From JAXLYX01 sp046351215 (GTDB taxonomy: Bacteria > Myxococcota_A > Polyangia > Polyangiales > Houyiibacteriaceae): a DNA stretch of 64,000 nucleotides. This document shows, one piece after another, positions 48,587 through 58,275 of this stretch. The position numbers and the translations under genes are program-made. The stretch covers positions 62,001 through 126,000 of the forward strand of contig JAXLYX010000005.1 in the NCBI GenBank assembly GCA_046351215.1, written 5' to 3'. Every line of letters starts with the position of its first letter. Within the stretch, counting starts at the first letter, position 1. Under the pieces are notes generated by a model. It was not told the DNA's origin. It made no database searches and saw only the letters and a list, made by a program, of their open reading frames with translations.

Positions 48587-51037
48587 TCATTTCGATCCCC
48601 GTCGCGGTTCGTAGGCCAGTAGCCTCAGAGCGTTGGCGACCACGAGCAACGTCGAACCCTCGTGAAGAGCGACTGCGACGCCGATCTTGGCGAAGCCGAA
48701 GATGGTGGCGGGAACGAGGAACGCCACCATGCCGAGGCTGGCCCAGAGGTTCTGCCGGATGATGCGACGGGCAGCGCGGCTGAGCCCGACCGCGAAGGGC
48801 AGCGCGCGGAGGTCGTCCGCCATCAGCGCGACGTCCGCGGTCTCGAGGGCGACGTCGGACCCTCCCGCGCCCATCGCGATCCCCACCGTCGCATTGGCCA
48901 TCGCGGGCGCGTCGTTCACACCGTCGCCGACCATCGCCACTCGGTTCTTCGATCTCGCGAGCTCTGCGATCGCCGCGACCTTGTGTTCCGGGAGTAGGTC
49001 GCCGCGCGCGATACGAATGCCGACGTGCTTTGCGACCGCGTCAGCGACACGCTGATTGTCCCCGGTCAGCATGATGGTCTGCTCGATCCCGAGCGCGTGC
49101 AGTTCCGAAACGACGGATCCTGCGCTCTCTCGCGGGGTGTCCATCACGCCGAGGACGCCGAGGAAGCGATGACCCGAGCGAACGACCATGACCGTTCGGC
49201 CCTCGGACTGGAGGATGTCTACGATCTGCCTCACCTCGCTCGTGAGCGACTCGGTCCCCGTGAAGAGACCGGGCTTTCCGATCCGGACTTCCCTGCCGTC
49301 GAGCCATCCTCGAACGCCGTAGCCTATGATCGCCTCGACATTCATCGCTTCGGGCGCAACGTCTGCCGAGCCGAGCCGACGCGCCCCTTCGGCCACGATG
49401 GCTGTTGCGAGGGGATGGTCCGAGCGACGTTCGATCGCCACCGCCACACGAATCAGCTCGGGGACGTTGACGCCATCGACGGGGAGGACGTCAGTGAGAC
49501 GGGGCTTACCTTCGGTGAGCGTCCCGGTCTTGTCGAAGGCGATCGCACGAACCAGGCCGAGCGACTCGAGATGTGCGCCGCCCTTCACGAGGACGCCCGC
49601 GCGCGCCGCACGCGCGACGCCCGACAAGACGGCGCTCGGCGTCGCGATCGCGAGCGCGCATGGGCTTGCGGCGACGAGTACCGCCATGGCGCGATAGAAG
49701 CTCCGCTCGAAGGGCTCGTCGATCACGACCCACGCGAAGAGGAGCCCGACGACGACAACGAGGACCACCGGCACGAACGCGCGCTCGAAGCGGTCCGTGA
49801 ACTGCTGCGTCGGCGACTTCTGGGTCTCGGCCTCTGCGACCAGCTTGACGACGCGAGCGAGGGTGCTCTCGCCCGCGGTCTTCGTAACCACCGCGGTGAG
49901 CGCCGCCGCCCCGTTGATGGTGCCTGCGAACACGCGATGCTCGGCGCCCAACGCCTCGGGAGCGGCCAAGCCGGCCTCGAGGTCGGGGACCGGGCACTTG
50001 TCGACGGGGACGCTCTCGCCTGTAATCGGCGCCTGATTCACGCTGCTCGAACCTTCGATGACGAAACCGTCCGCCGGGATGCGTGTGTTGGGCTTCACCA
50101 GGATGCGATCGCCGACGACGAGTTCGCCGACCGGCACCGCTTCCTCGCGATCGTCCTCGCCCACCCGCAGGGCGGTCTCGGGCACCAACTTTGCGAGCGC
50201 GCCGATCGCGCCGCGGGCGCGGCGCATCGCGTAGCCCTCGAGGCCGTGCCCGAGCGTGAACAGGAACAGGAGGAGCGCGCCCTCGAACCACTCGCCCAAG
50301 AGGGCCGCGCCGATCGCGGCGAGAAGCATGAGGAAGTCGATCTCGAACTTGCGCGCGCGAAGCGCGACGATGACCTCCTTCGCCGTGAACCAGGACCCGA
50401 GGACGTACGCGAGTACGAAGAGACTGGTGGCGATGGCAGAGGCGACGCCCGCCTTCTCGAGGCCCCAGCCGACTCCGGTCAGCGCGCCGCACGTGAGGCT
50501 GAAGACGAGCTCGGAGCGCTCGCCGAAGGGTCCACCATGCTCATGTTCGTGCTCGTCGTGCGCGTCAGCAGCGGCCGCGGGAGACGCTGGCTCCGCGTAC
50601 GAGACGATGCCCGCCTTGGACGCCAGGGCGAGGAGCGCCTCTCGGCTCGTCATCGCAGGATCGAACTCCACGTAGAGCCGACGCGAGCCGAACGCGACTG
50701 CAGCATGGAGCACCCCCGGCTGGCGCGCGAACACGCCTTCGACAAGCCGTGCCTGTCGTTCGTGGCGCAACCCGACAGCCGGGGCCGACAGGTGCTCGTA
50801 GCGTGCTCTGAGGCTCGCGCCGGTGCTCTCGACGAGCGCCTCCACCTCCTCGAGCCGCACAGACGTGGGGTCGTAGTGAAGGCAGAGCTTCGGGCGCGCC
50901 GGGTCGTCGCGATCGACGTGCACCCGCGTAATGCCCTGAGTGGCTTCGAGAGCCGCTACCATCCGCTCGACGCATGCGTCGCACGACGCGGCGTCGCTCG
51001 GAAGCGCGAGGTCCAAGTCGAGCTTGTGCTTGTTCAC
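48587..51037 (-). CDS. P1B-4-type heavy-metal ATPase with two HMA-like domains and His-rich linker
   Basis: 816 aa from GTG 51037 (SD GGAGGGGG; GTGA overlap with the CzcA-like stop). First HMA domain has CDAC (ASCDACVERMVAALEATQ), the second HMA-like repeat (RQARLVEGVFARQPGVLHAA) has no Cys. A His/Asp/Glu linker DAHDEHEHEHGG (near residue 164) may bind metal. Membrane motif AASPCALAIATPSAVLSG (SPC, near 457) and ALHEGSTLLVVANALRLL are P1B-4 hallmarks, associated with Co, Ni, Fe or Zn export. DKTGTLTEGKP and GDGVNDAPAM are intact. Last gene of the BlaI-controlled set. Confidence 0.94.
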   Translation of the reverse strand: MNKHKLDLDLALPSDAASCDACVERMVAALEATQGITRVHVDRDDPARPKLCLHYDPTSVRLEEVEALVESTGASLRARYEHLSAPAVGLRHERQARLVEGVFARQPGVLHAAVAFGSRRLYVEFDPAMTSREALLALASKAGIVSYAEPASPAAAADAHDEHEHEHGGPFGERSELVFSLTCGALTGVGWGLEKAGVASAIATSLFVLAYVLGSWFTAKEVIVALRARKFEIDFLMLLAAIGAALLGEWFEGALLLFLFTLGHGLEGYAMRRARGAIGALAKLVPETALRVGEDDREEAVPVGELVVGDRILVKPNTRIPADGFVIEGSSSVNQAPITGESVPVDKCPVPDLEAGLAAPEALGAEHRVFAGTINGAAALTAVVTKTAGESTLARVVKLVAEAETQKSPTQQFTDRFERAFVPVVLVVVVGLLFAWVVIDEPFERSFYRAMAVLVAASPCALAIATPSAVLSGVARAARAGVLVKGGAHLESLGLVRAIAFDKTGTLTEGKPRLTDVLPVDGVNVPELIRVAVAIERRSDHPLATAIVAEGARRLGSADVAPEAMNVEAIIGYGVRGWLDGREVRIGKPGLFTGTESLTSEVRQIVDILQSEGRTVMVVRSGHRFLGVLGVMDTPRESAGSVVSELHALGIEQTIMLTGDNQRVADAVAKHVGIRIARGDLLPEHKVAAIAELARSKNRVAMVGDGVNDAPAMANATVGIAMGAGGSDVALETADVALMADDLRALPFAVGLSRAARRIIRQNLWASLGMVAFLVPATIFGFAKIGVAVALHEGSTLLVVANALRLLAYEPRRGSK

Positions 51038-54000
51038 GCTGCCCCCTCCGCTTCTGAAACGTCGCCACCGAAATCCGCTCCCTGCTCGTTTCCACCTCCA
51101 CGCGGAGGCTTCGAATCCTCCCTGCGGTAGACGAAGGCATAGACGGTCGGAAGGACGAACAGGGTCAAGAAGGTCGCGCTGACGAGGCCGCCGATCACCA
51201 CGGTCGCAAGCGGTCGCTGTACCTCGGCGCCTGCGCTCGACGAGAGCGCCATCGGAATGAATCCGAGGGCGGCGACGGTGGCCGTCATCACGACGGCACG
51301 CAGCCGAGACTCGGCGCCTTCGCGCGCCGCCTCGAGCGGCGACTTGCCATGCTCCCGCAGCTTCTTGATCGTCGTGAGGAGCACGACGCCATTGAGGACC
51401 GCGATGCCGAAGAGCGCGATGAATCCGATCGCCGCGCTGATGGAGAACGGCATGCCGCGCACGGCCAGCAGGAACACGCCTCCAACGGCCGCGAACGGCA
51501 CGTTGAGGTAGATGAGGAGCGCCGGCTTCATCTGCCCGAACGCCATGTAGAGCAGGATGAAGATGAGACCGAGCGCCACGGGCACGGCTACCGCGAGACG
51601 TTGCGACGCGGCGCTGAGGTTCTCGAATTGCCCACCCCACTGCACGACGTAGCCGGGCGGCATCGGGACTCGATCGCGCACGCGCGCCTGCGCCGCGCTC
51701 ACGAAGGAGGCGAGGTCGCGGCCTCGCACGTTCGCTTCCACGTTCGTGCGGCGACGAACGGACTCGCGACTCACGCTGGCGGGAGAGTCGCTGAACTGGA
51801 TGCTCGCGATCTGTCCCAACGGCACGAGCGGACCACTCTGTCCGCTCACCGGGAGGTTCCGCACCTGGTCGACGTCGTCGCGCAGCCCGGACGGAACGCG
51901 TACCTGCAGCCTGAAGCGACGCTCTCCCTCGTAGACCTCGCCCACGTTTCGCCCGCCCAGCGCCTCGATGGCGTCGAGGGCGTCGCGCACCGAGATGCCG
52001 TACCGCGACGCAGCCGCACGATCGACGGTCACCTCCAACATCGGAAGTCCAGCGAGCTGTTCGCCGCGGACGTCGGATGCGCCCGGTACTCCGCGAACGG
52101 CCGTCTGCACTTCGAGACTCAATCGCTCGAGCGTCGCGAGGTCATCTCCGTAGATCGTGATCGCCACGTCCGAGCGCGTGCCGCTGATGAGCTCTGCCAT
52201 ACGGAGCTCGATCGGCTGCGAGAACGAGAACCCGAGCCCGGGCAGCGCCTCGGCGAAGCGCGCCGACATGCGCTGGACGAGCTCCTCACGCGTCCGCGCC
52301 GTCGTCCACTGGTCCTGTGGTTTCAAGATGACGATGCAATCGGACAGCTCGACGCCCATCGGGTCGGTCGCGATTTCCGCTCGCCCCGTCTTCGAGACCA
52401 CGGTGACGACCTCTGGGAACTGCCGCAGCACCCGCTCGAATCGAGTCGCGCTCCGGACGCTCTCTTCGAGCGAGACGCTCGGAAGCCGGAGAACCTGAAT
52501 TGCGACCGCACCCTCATCGAGCCTCGGGACGAACTCCGCGCCCATGCGAGACGCCACGACTCCCGACGCCACGAGCAGAATCGACGCTACCACGATGACC
52601 CGCTTCGGGGCGTTCATAAGCGGCGCGAGCAGGCGCGGATACACGCGATGGAGGAGCCGCACGACGAACGGTTCGTGTTCCTCCGCATGCTGCCGGAGGA
52701 ACGTCGCGACTAGCACGGGAACGAACGTCAGCGATGCGACGAAGGCACCGAACAGGGCGAACAACACGGTGATCGCCATCGGCGTGAACATCTTCCCCTC
52801 GACGCCCGCGAGCGTGAGGATCGGGATGTAGACGATCACGATGATCGCCTCGCCGAACGTCGCGGCCTTGCGGACGTCCAGCGTGGAATTCACCACGATG
52901 TTCGCAGCCTCGACGTAGGTTATCGGCCGTCCTCGCCCTTGGGAAGCGAGGGCGAGGTGGACGACAGCGTTCTCCACCACGATGATCGAACCGTCGACGA
53001 CGATGCCAAAATCGATCGCGCCGAGGCTCATGAGATTGCCACTGAGGCCCAGCGCCTTCATGGCGGTGAACGCGACAAGCATCGCGAACGGAATGGCCGC
53101 CGCGACGATCAGCCCGCCACGGATGCTCCCGAGAAGCAGGAACAGCACCGCGATGACGAAGAGTGCGCCCTCCGCGAGGTTCTTCGCCACGGTGTGAATC
53201 GTCCGGTTCACGAGCTCGGCGCGATCGTAGAAGACGTCGATTCGGACGCCCGGCGGAAGCGAAGGACCGATCTGGGCGATCTTCGCCTTCACGCTCTCGA
53301 CGACCTCACGACCGTTGGCTCCCACCAACATCATCACGATCCCCGTGACGACTTCACCGCGCCCGTCTCGTGTCACCGCGCCTTGACGAATCAGCGGCGC
53401 GAGATGAACGCGCGCGACATCGCGCACACGCACAGGTACGCCATTGTCGCGGGTCTCGATGAGCACGTCTCCGATTTCGTCGAGGCTCTGGATTCTCCCC
53501 TCGCCTCGAACGAGTACCTGCTCGCCGGAGCGGACCAAGTACCCACCGCCCGCCGTTGCGTTGTTTCGCTCGACGGCCTCGAACAGGTCGTTGAGCGAGA
53601 CGTCGAGAGCACGAAGCCGATCCGGGAGGACCTCGACTTCGTACGTCTTCAGCTCGCCACCGAACGAGTTCACTTCGACGACGCCGGGGACGGACCGGAG
53701 CTCGTACGCGATGAACCAGTCGAGCGTCGAGCGGAGCTCCATCGGCGTGTAGCATTCATCGGTGTCCGGTCGCCCGGCCTCGCACATCCGATCTGCGCGA
53801 ACCTCGAACTGAAAGATCTCTCCGAGGCCGGTGCTCATCGGTCCGAGCTCGGGTGACGCCCCGGGAGGCAGACGCTCGCGGGCTTGGACGAGACGTTCGG
53901 ACATCAGCTGGCGCGCGCGAAGGAGGTCCGTGCCCTCCTCGAAGACGACCGTGACCGCCGAAAGCCCGAAGCGCGACACGCTGCGGATTTCCTCGACGCC

Positions 54001-54228
54001 GGGCAGGCCGCTCATCGACGATTCGACCGGGAACGTAACCGTTCGCTCGATGTCGATCGGCCCGAGCGCGCGAACCTGCGTGAGTACTTGTACCTGGACA
54101 TTGGTGATGTCCGGAACCGCGTCGATGGGGAGCTGCAGGGCGCTTCGCACGCCGACCGCCGCGACGAGCACGACGAACGCGAGGACGAGAAACCGCCACT
54201 TCAGGCAGAGTTCGAGGAGCTTCTTCAT
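51034..54228 (-). CDS. CzcA/CusA-family heavy-metal RND efflux pump (set B)
   Basis: 1064 aa, full length. GAIDFGIVVDGSIIVVENAV shows the acidic HME motif for divalent cations. LPIDAVPDITNVQVQVLTQV, FSFSQPIELRMAELISGTRS and LPIDA are family marks. A short insert RMCEAGRPDTDECYTPMELR near residue 160 has two Cys that set A lacks and that might bind metal or form a disulfide in the periplasmic porter domain. It starts 10 nt after the adaptor stop and overlaps the P1B-4 ATPase start, so all belong to one operon. Confidence 0.95.
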   Translation of the reverse strand: MKKLLELCLKWRFLVLAFVVLVAAVGVRSALQLPIDAVPDITNVQVQVLTQVRALGPIDIERTVTFPVESSMSGLPGVEEIRSVSRFGLSAVTVVFEEGTDLLRARQLMSERLVQARERLPPGASPELGPMSTGLGEIFQFEVRADRMCEAGRPDTDECYTPMELRSTLDWFIAYELRSVPGVVEVNSFGGELKTYEVEVLPDRLRALDVSLNDLFEAVERNNATAGGGYLVRSGEQVLVRGEGRIQSLDEIGDVLIETRDNGVPVRVRDVARVHLAPLIRQGAVTRDGRGEVVTGIVMMLVGANGREVVESVKAKIAQIGPSLPPGVRIDVFYDRAELVNRTIHTVAKNLAEGALFVIAVLFLLLGSIRGGLIVAAAIPFAMLVAFTAMKALGLSGNLMSLGAIDFGIVVDGSIIVVENAVVHLALASQGRGRPITYVEAANIVVNSTLDVRKAATFGEAIIVIVYIPILTLAGVEGKMFTPMAITVLFALFGAFVASLTFVPVLVATFLRQHAEEHEPFVVRLLHRVYPRLLAPLMNAPKRVIVVASILLVASGVVASRMGAEFVPRLDEGAVAIQVLRLPSVSLEESVRSATRFERVLRQFPEVVTVVSKTGRAEIATDPMGVELSDCIVILKPQDQWTTARTREELVQRMSARFAEALPGLGFSFSQPIELRMAELISGTRSDVAITIYGDDLATLERLSLEVQTAVRGVPGASDVRGEQLAGLPMLEVTVDRAAASRYGISVRDALDAIEALGGRNVGEVYEGERRFRLQVRVPSGLRDDVDQVRNLPVSGQSGPLVPLGQIASIQFSDSPASVSRESVRRRTNVEANVRGRDLASFVSAAQARVRDRVPMPPGYVVQWGGQFENLSAASQRLAVAVPVALGLIFILLYMAFGQMKPALLIYLNVPFAAVGGVFLLAVRGMPFSISAAIGFIALFGIAVLNGVVLLTTIKKLREHGKSPLEAAREGAESRLRAVVMTATVAALGFIPMALSSSAGAEVQRPLATVVIGGLVSATFLTLFVLPTVYAFVYRREDSKPPRGGGNEQGADFGGDVSEAEGAA

Positions 54229-54238
54229 CGGAATCTCC

Positions 54239-55390
54239 TCAGTCCTCGTGGCCTTCAGCGAGCTCGCCGCTTCGAAGCACGCTCTTCAACGTGAATGCCC
54301 CCGTGGCGGCAAAGCGCGCCCCTTCCTCGAGCCCGGCGCGAACCTCGAAGAACCCTCCAGCGCGGCGCCCGAGCGTCACCGGCTGTGGTCGGAATGTGTT
54401 CGGCTCGTCCGCAGGAACAAACACCACCGTTTGGCCGTCGACGGTAACGACAGCGTCTGCCGGAACGACCAACACGCGCTCGTCGCTCGCGCCACCGACG
54501 AGCTCGATCGATCCGAAGAGCCCGCTCCGCAATCGCGGATCTGGAGCTTCCAGTGTCACGCGAACGGGAAGCGAGCGCGTCCTCTCGTCGAGCGCGGGCG
54601 CGACATACGTGATGGTGCCGCGCATCGAAAGATCCGGGAACGCGTGGATGCGCACGACGGCAGCGCCGCCCGCGGTCACACGCGAAAGCTCGAGCTCCGG
54701 GACGTTCCCTAGCACCCATACTTTGGTCGGATCCGTGACGATGAACACCGGCCGGTCGGGTGACGACGTCTCCCCGAGCGTGGCGTGCACGGCGACGACG
54801 ACCCCGTCGATCGGAGAGACGAGCGTGAGAGCCCCCGCGCTCCCGGAGCCGAACACCGAGAGCTGACGACGAAGTCCTGCGGTCTCGGCCTGAAGCTGTC
54901 CGACTTGTGCCTCCGCGTCGATGAGGGCGCGCTGCGCACCGATGCCCTCCGTCGAGAGCTGCTGCTGTCGCTGCAGGGTCGACCCCGCCGCGGCAAGACG
55001 CGCGCGCGCCTGGTCGAGACGCGCGCGAGCCTCGGAGACGTCGGTCGACGCGACGACGCCGAGTATTTGGCCTCGGGTCACTCGGTCTCCGAGCGCCGCT
55101 GCGACCCGTGTGATGCGCCCCGGAACGAGCGGCCCGACGTGCGCCGTGCTGCTCGGATCGAACTGAACCTCCGCAGGGATTGCGACGCCGCCCGAAAGCG
55201 CTCGTCGCTCGACGGAGGCGAGTCGAATCTCCGTTCGCGCGATCGCCTCCGGCGTGAGTCGCACTTCGCTCTCGTGGTGCCCCCCCCCTCCACCGCGGCC
55301 AGTCTCCTCCGAGTGCGCTTCAGTGGCGCGGCCGCCACACGCGTTCGCCAGGAGGACGAGCAAGAACGCTGTCGATGCGATGCGACTCAT
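54239..55390 (-). CDS. RND efflux adaptor, lipoprotein (set B)
   Basis: 383 aa. Lipobox signal (FLLVLLANACGG, Cys near residue 18) instead of the membrane helix used by set A, followed by a Gly/His/Glu linker (TGRGGGGGHHESEVRL). Core domains: VQFDPSSTAHVGPLVPGRIT, coiled coil ARARLDQARARLAAAGSTLQ and barrel LVSPIDGVVVAVHATLGETS. Connects CzcA-like pump B to the TolC-like channel. ATG overlaps the TolC stop by 4 nt (ATGA). Confidence 0.93.
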   Translation of the reverse strand: MSRIASTAFLLVLLANACGGRATEAHSEETGRGGGGGHHESEVRLTPEAIARTEIRLASVERRALSGGVAIPAEVQFDPSSTAHVGPLVPGRITRVAAALGDRVTRGQILGVVASTDVSEARARLDQARARLAAAGSTLQRQQQLSTEGIGAQRALIDAEAQVGQLQAETAGLRRQLSVFGSGSAGALTLVSPIDGVVVAVHATLGETSSPDRPVFIVTDPTKVWVLGNVPELELSRVTAGGAAVVRIHAFPDLSMRGTITYVAPALDERTRSLPVRVTLEAPDPRLRSGLFGSIELVGGASDERVLVVPADAVVTVDGQTVVFVPADEPNTFRPQPVTLGRRAGGFFEVRAGLEEGARFAATGAFTLKSVLRSGELAEGHED

Positions 55391-56802
55391 GGTGTGGTCT
55401 CCACGTCGTGAACGTCATGAAACAAGTCGACGCCAACGACTCGTTGGAGTCCAGCCAACGCGACGAAGTAGTCCTGCTGCGCGCCGAGCGCGTCGCTCTG
55501 AATCCGCAGGAACCGCTCGCGACCGGTCGAGAGCGCGAGGATGTCGATCTCGCCGAGCTCGAACGAACGTCGCAGAAGCGTGAGGTTCTCCTCGAAGCGC
55601 GGGAGGATCTCCGTTCCATACGTTCGCGTGCGCGCGGCCGCTGCGACCATTTCGCTCCGAGCCTCGGCAATCTGCGCGCCGAGGAGCTGGCGAATCGACC
55701 CGAGCTCCGCCTCCGCGACCTCGAGCTCGGCGCGCGCGCGGGCGCGATCGCCTTGATTGCGCTGGAAGAGCGGGATCGGAACCGAGACGAGCCCCAGGTA
55801 GATGTTGTAGGGCCCCTCGCTGGTCGGGTTTCCCTCCCGGCGGAACTGGAAGCCAACGGACGGTCGCGGCAATCCTTCGCGATCCGCCAATGCAACGCGT
55901 GCCTCCGCCTCGCGAACTCGCGCGACAGCTGCGATTACGGCGGGAAGGCGTTCGCCCGCGATCGCCATGAGCTGCTCGAACGGCTGCGGATCGCGAGGCT
56001 CGTCGACATTGCCTCCGGGAGTCGGGGGATTCGTCACGGGCCAGCCCGAAAGCTGCGCGAGACGAATCCGTGATGCGAGGAACGTCTGCTCTGCGGCGAT
56101 CAGCACTTGCTCAGACTGCGCCACCTCGGCACGAGCGAGCCGCAACGTGAGCGGTGCCGTCTCGCCCGCTGCGGCTACGCGTTCGGCAAAGTGGAGGACT
56201 TCCTGCTGGAACGTCACGACGCGCGCGGCCAGACGTACGCGCTCCTGGTCGACGAGCGCGCGATGGAACGCCGCGTGGACGTCCGTGTGAACAGCCCAGC
56301 GCATCCGCTCGATCTCCGCGTCGGTGAGGTCGGCGAATCGATCGGCTGCATCGATTCGCCGGCGCCGCACGCCGCCGATCTGAATCTGCTGCAGCACGGA
56401 GACGTCGACGTCGACGCCCGTTCCGGAGATACCGAATCGAGGACCGGCAGCGACGTACACATCCGGATTCGTCGGCAAGAGAATCGACGCGGCGACTCGT
56501 TCCGCCTCCGCACGCGAGCGCGTGCTCCTCGCCACCGCCAGAACCGGCGAGTGCTCGTCCGCGAACGCGAGAATCCCGGCAAGGGACACCTGATTTCCCG
56601 CCGTCGGGTCGGGGACGAAATCGGGAGTCGGCGAAGTGGCGCTGGCGTCGTCCGCGGACCCACGGACGTGGGGCGGAGGCGCCTCGCGATCGTCGGCGAA
56701 CGCCGCGGACGACACGAAGAGCGTGCCCATCAGAACATACGAGGCACACCTACGATCGACGATAGTACTTCGTGGCGTGCGAAATCGCTCGAGCAGATCC
56801 AT
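55387..56802 (-). CDS. TolC-family outer-membrane efflux channel
   Basis: 471 aa from ATG 56802 with SD AGGAG at about 6 nt; the upstream extension overlaps the M56 gene and was not used. Signal-peptide-like start (YVLMGTLFVSSAAFADD). Two OEP repeats with long alpha-helical hairpins: SRAEAERVAASILLPTNPDV / ARVVTFQQEVLHFAERVAAA and QLLGAQIAEARSEMVAAAAR / FELGEIDILALSTGRERFLR. Matches CzcC/CusC-type channels. A candidate BlaI operator copy lies inside its 5' codons (56750-56768). Probably serves both RND sets. Confidence 0.93.
   Translation of the reverse strand: MDLLERFRTPRSTIVDRRCASYVLMGTLFVSSAAFADDREAPPPHVRGSADDASATSPTPDFVPDPTAGNQVSLAGILAFADEHSPVLAVARSTRSRAEAERVAASILLPTNPDVYVAAGPRFGISGTGVDVDVSVLQQIQIGGVRRRRIDAADRFADLTDAEIERMRWAVHTDVHAAFHRALVDQERVRLAARVVTFQQEVLHFAERVAAAGETAPLTLRLARAEVAQSEQVLIAAEQTFLASRIRLAQLSGWPVTNPPTPGGNVDEPRDPQPFEQLMAIAGERLPAVIAAVARVREAEARVALADREGLPRPSVGFQFRREGNPTSEGPYNIYLGLVSVPIPLFQRNQGDRARARAELEVAEAELGSIRQLLGAQIAEARSEMVAAAARTRTYGTEILPRFEENLTLLRRSFELGEIDILALSTGRERFLRIQSDALGAQQDYFVALAGLQRVVGVDLFHDVHDVETTP
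56750..56768 (-). promoter_or_regulatory. Second BlaI-type operator, inside tolC
   Basis: Read on the minus strand it has TACTAT-N5-ATCGTAG, the same arms and spacing as the operator at 58276-58294 on the BlaI promoter; only the outermost base and the 5-nt core differ. It begins 34 nt into the tolC coding sequence. Confidence 0.6.
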
Positions 56803-56810
56803 TCGCGCTC

Positions 56811-57833
56811 CTAGTGCACGAGGTAGGTGACGGCGCTCTCGGCGCCTGAGTGGAGAGCGTCGAGCGCCGCCGTACTCGTCTGGTGAGGCAGGAGAAGCAC
56901 GACGACGAGGAGGAGGATCGCCAGCGGAAACGCAGACGGACCACGGTGACAGCATCGCGCGGGCGCTCGCTCCGCGAACGCGAGAAGCATCTCGACGCGA
57001 AACTTCAACACGGCGGTGTCACGGGCCCCGAGCGCGACCGAAGGCCGAGGTCCCGGGCGCGCGGCCTTCACGATGGCATCGGCTAGCGCCAACGGAGGCG
57101 CCCCGAGAATCACGGCCTCGCGGTCGCAGTGAGCCTCGCGCGCGGCCCGCCAACGCGCCGCATGCGCGTCGAGGAGAAAGCGTCCGAACGGGTTCAACGC
57201 GAGCGCCCACTCCACGACGAAGTAGCGGAGCGGATCGCGCGCGCGAAGGTGCTCGCACTCATGGCCGAGCGCGCTGGCGAGCATGTCGTCCGAGAGACTC
57301 GCAGCGAAGTTCGCGTCGACGACGACGCGCGGTCGTACGAGGCCGAACGTTCCGACGGCGACGTCGACGTCGTCAGTCACCACGAGGCGACCGCGGAGGA
57401 GCGCAAGGGAGCCGCGCCGGTCGACGATTCGACCGAGACGGGCGGCCACGTCCTGCGCGAGTCGCGACGTCGACGCGGACGGGTTGCGAAAGGGCTTCGC
57501 GACGATCGCCGCCGCGACGGAAATCAACCCCAGCAAGATGAGCGCGAACAGCCCGGGCTCGAAGCACAGGGCGGCGTCGTGGTCGAAGAGACACGCCAGA
57601 GCCGCAGCCCGACCTGTCTCGGCCTGATGGAGACCTGCGGACAGCAACCATGCGAGCGGCAGCGCCGTCGCCCCGACGATCAAGACGTAGCGCACCGTCA
57701 ATCCGTGCAGAGGTCCTCCGGCACGGTCCCGCTCGAGCAGCAACAGAGCGCACTTCGCGAGCAGCGCGAACGAGGGCAGCACGACGAGCGTGACGAACGC
57801 GGTGCCGAAGAGCGGGAAGGCGATTTCGTTCAC
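56811..57833 (-). CDS. M56-family membrane metalloprotease (BlaR1-like, no penicillin sensor)
   Basis: 340 aa, ATGA overlap with blaI. N-terminal TM helices (residues about 5-30, 45-68, 90-112), then the gluzincin active site LASALGHECEHLRARDPLRY (HECEH, near residue 190) and a third-ligand region AAREAHCDREAVILGAPPLA, then a final TM helix (FPLAILLLVVVLLLP). BlaR1/MecR1 proteins cleave BlaI-type repressors after sensing, but this protein ends 30 residues after the last helix and lacks the penicillin-binding domain. With metal efflux genes downstream, the signal is presumably metal or envelope stress. DALHSGAESAVTYLVH faces the periplasm and has no obvious ligand motif. Confidence 0.9.
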   Translation of the reverse strand: MNEIAFPLFGTAFVTLVVLPSFALLAKCALLLLERDRAGGPLHGLTVRYVLIVGATALPLAWLLSAGLHQAETGRAAALACLFDHDAALCFEPGLFALILLGLISVAAAIVAKPFRNPSASTSRLAQDVAARLGRIVDRRGSLALLRGRLVVTDDVDVAVGTFGLVRPRVVVDANFAASLSDDMLASALGHECEHLRARDPLRYFVVEWALALNPFGRFLLDAHAARWRAAREAHCDREAVILGAPPLALADAIVKAARPGPRPSVALGARDTAVLKFRVEMLLAFAERAPARCCHRGPSAFPLAILLLVVVLLLPHQTSTAALDALHSGAESAVTYLVH

Positions 57834-58246
57834 GCCTCGAGCTCCTCGCGACGTTTCTGGATGAGTGCCTCGAGCTCGTCGAGCTCCCCGGCCGACGCCT
57901 CCGAGACTTTTTCAGCGAGCATCGCGATTGCCTGATGACTGCCGATCGACCGGTCGAGCACCTCGCGCGCCGTGGACTCGAGGAAGTCCTCGCGCGATAC
58001 CTTCGGCGAGTACAGGTACCGCTTCCCGTCGCGCGCGCGGTCGAGAAGCCCCTTCTCATACAGCCGAGTCACGGTCGTCATCACGGTCGTGTAGGCGATG
58101 TCACGCTGCTTCTCGAGGATCGCGAGCACGTCGCCGACAGCGAAGCTCGAGAGCCGCCGCGTCCAGACCGCGTCCATGATCGACGCCTCGAGCTCGTGAA
58201 GGCGCAGCTCGAGACCCTTCTTCCCAGAGCGGATCCGGAACGTCAC
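57830..58246 (-). CDS. BlaI/MecI/CopY-family repressor
   Basis: 138 aa from GTG 58246 (SD GGAGGAA). Winged helix: LELRLHELEASIMDAVWTRR, VGDVLAILEKQRDIAYTTVM and TTVTRLYEKGLLDRARDGKR, then the C-terminal dimerisation helices with FLESTAREVLDRS. No CxC Cu-binding tail as in CopY, so direct metal sensing is unlikely; release by the M56 protease encoded next is the expected mechanism, as for BlaI/BlaR1. First gene of the set B operon. The candidate operator is 30 nt upstream, over the -10 box. Confidence 0.93.
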   Translation of the reverse strand: MTFRIRSGKKGLELRLHELEASIMDAVWTRRLSSFAVGDVLAILEKQRDIAYTTVMTTVTRLYEKGLLDRARDGKRYLYSPKVSREDFLESTAREVLDRSIGSHQAIAMLAEKVSEASAGELDELEALIQKRREELEA

Positions 58247-58275
58247 GCGCGATTCCTCCAGCGGCCGTCGGTCAT

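Noticed and set aside
44029..54228. CusA-type copper/silver pumps
   Set aside because: Both RND proteins have the acidic D-F-G...D...E membrane motif of divalent-cation pumps rather than the methionine path of CusA, so copper/silver specificity is not claimed.
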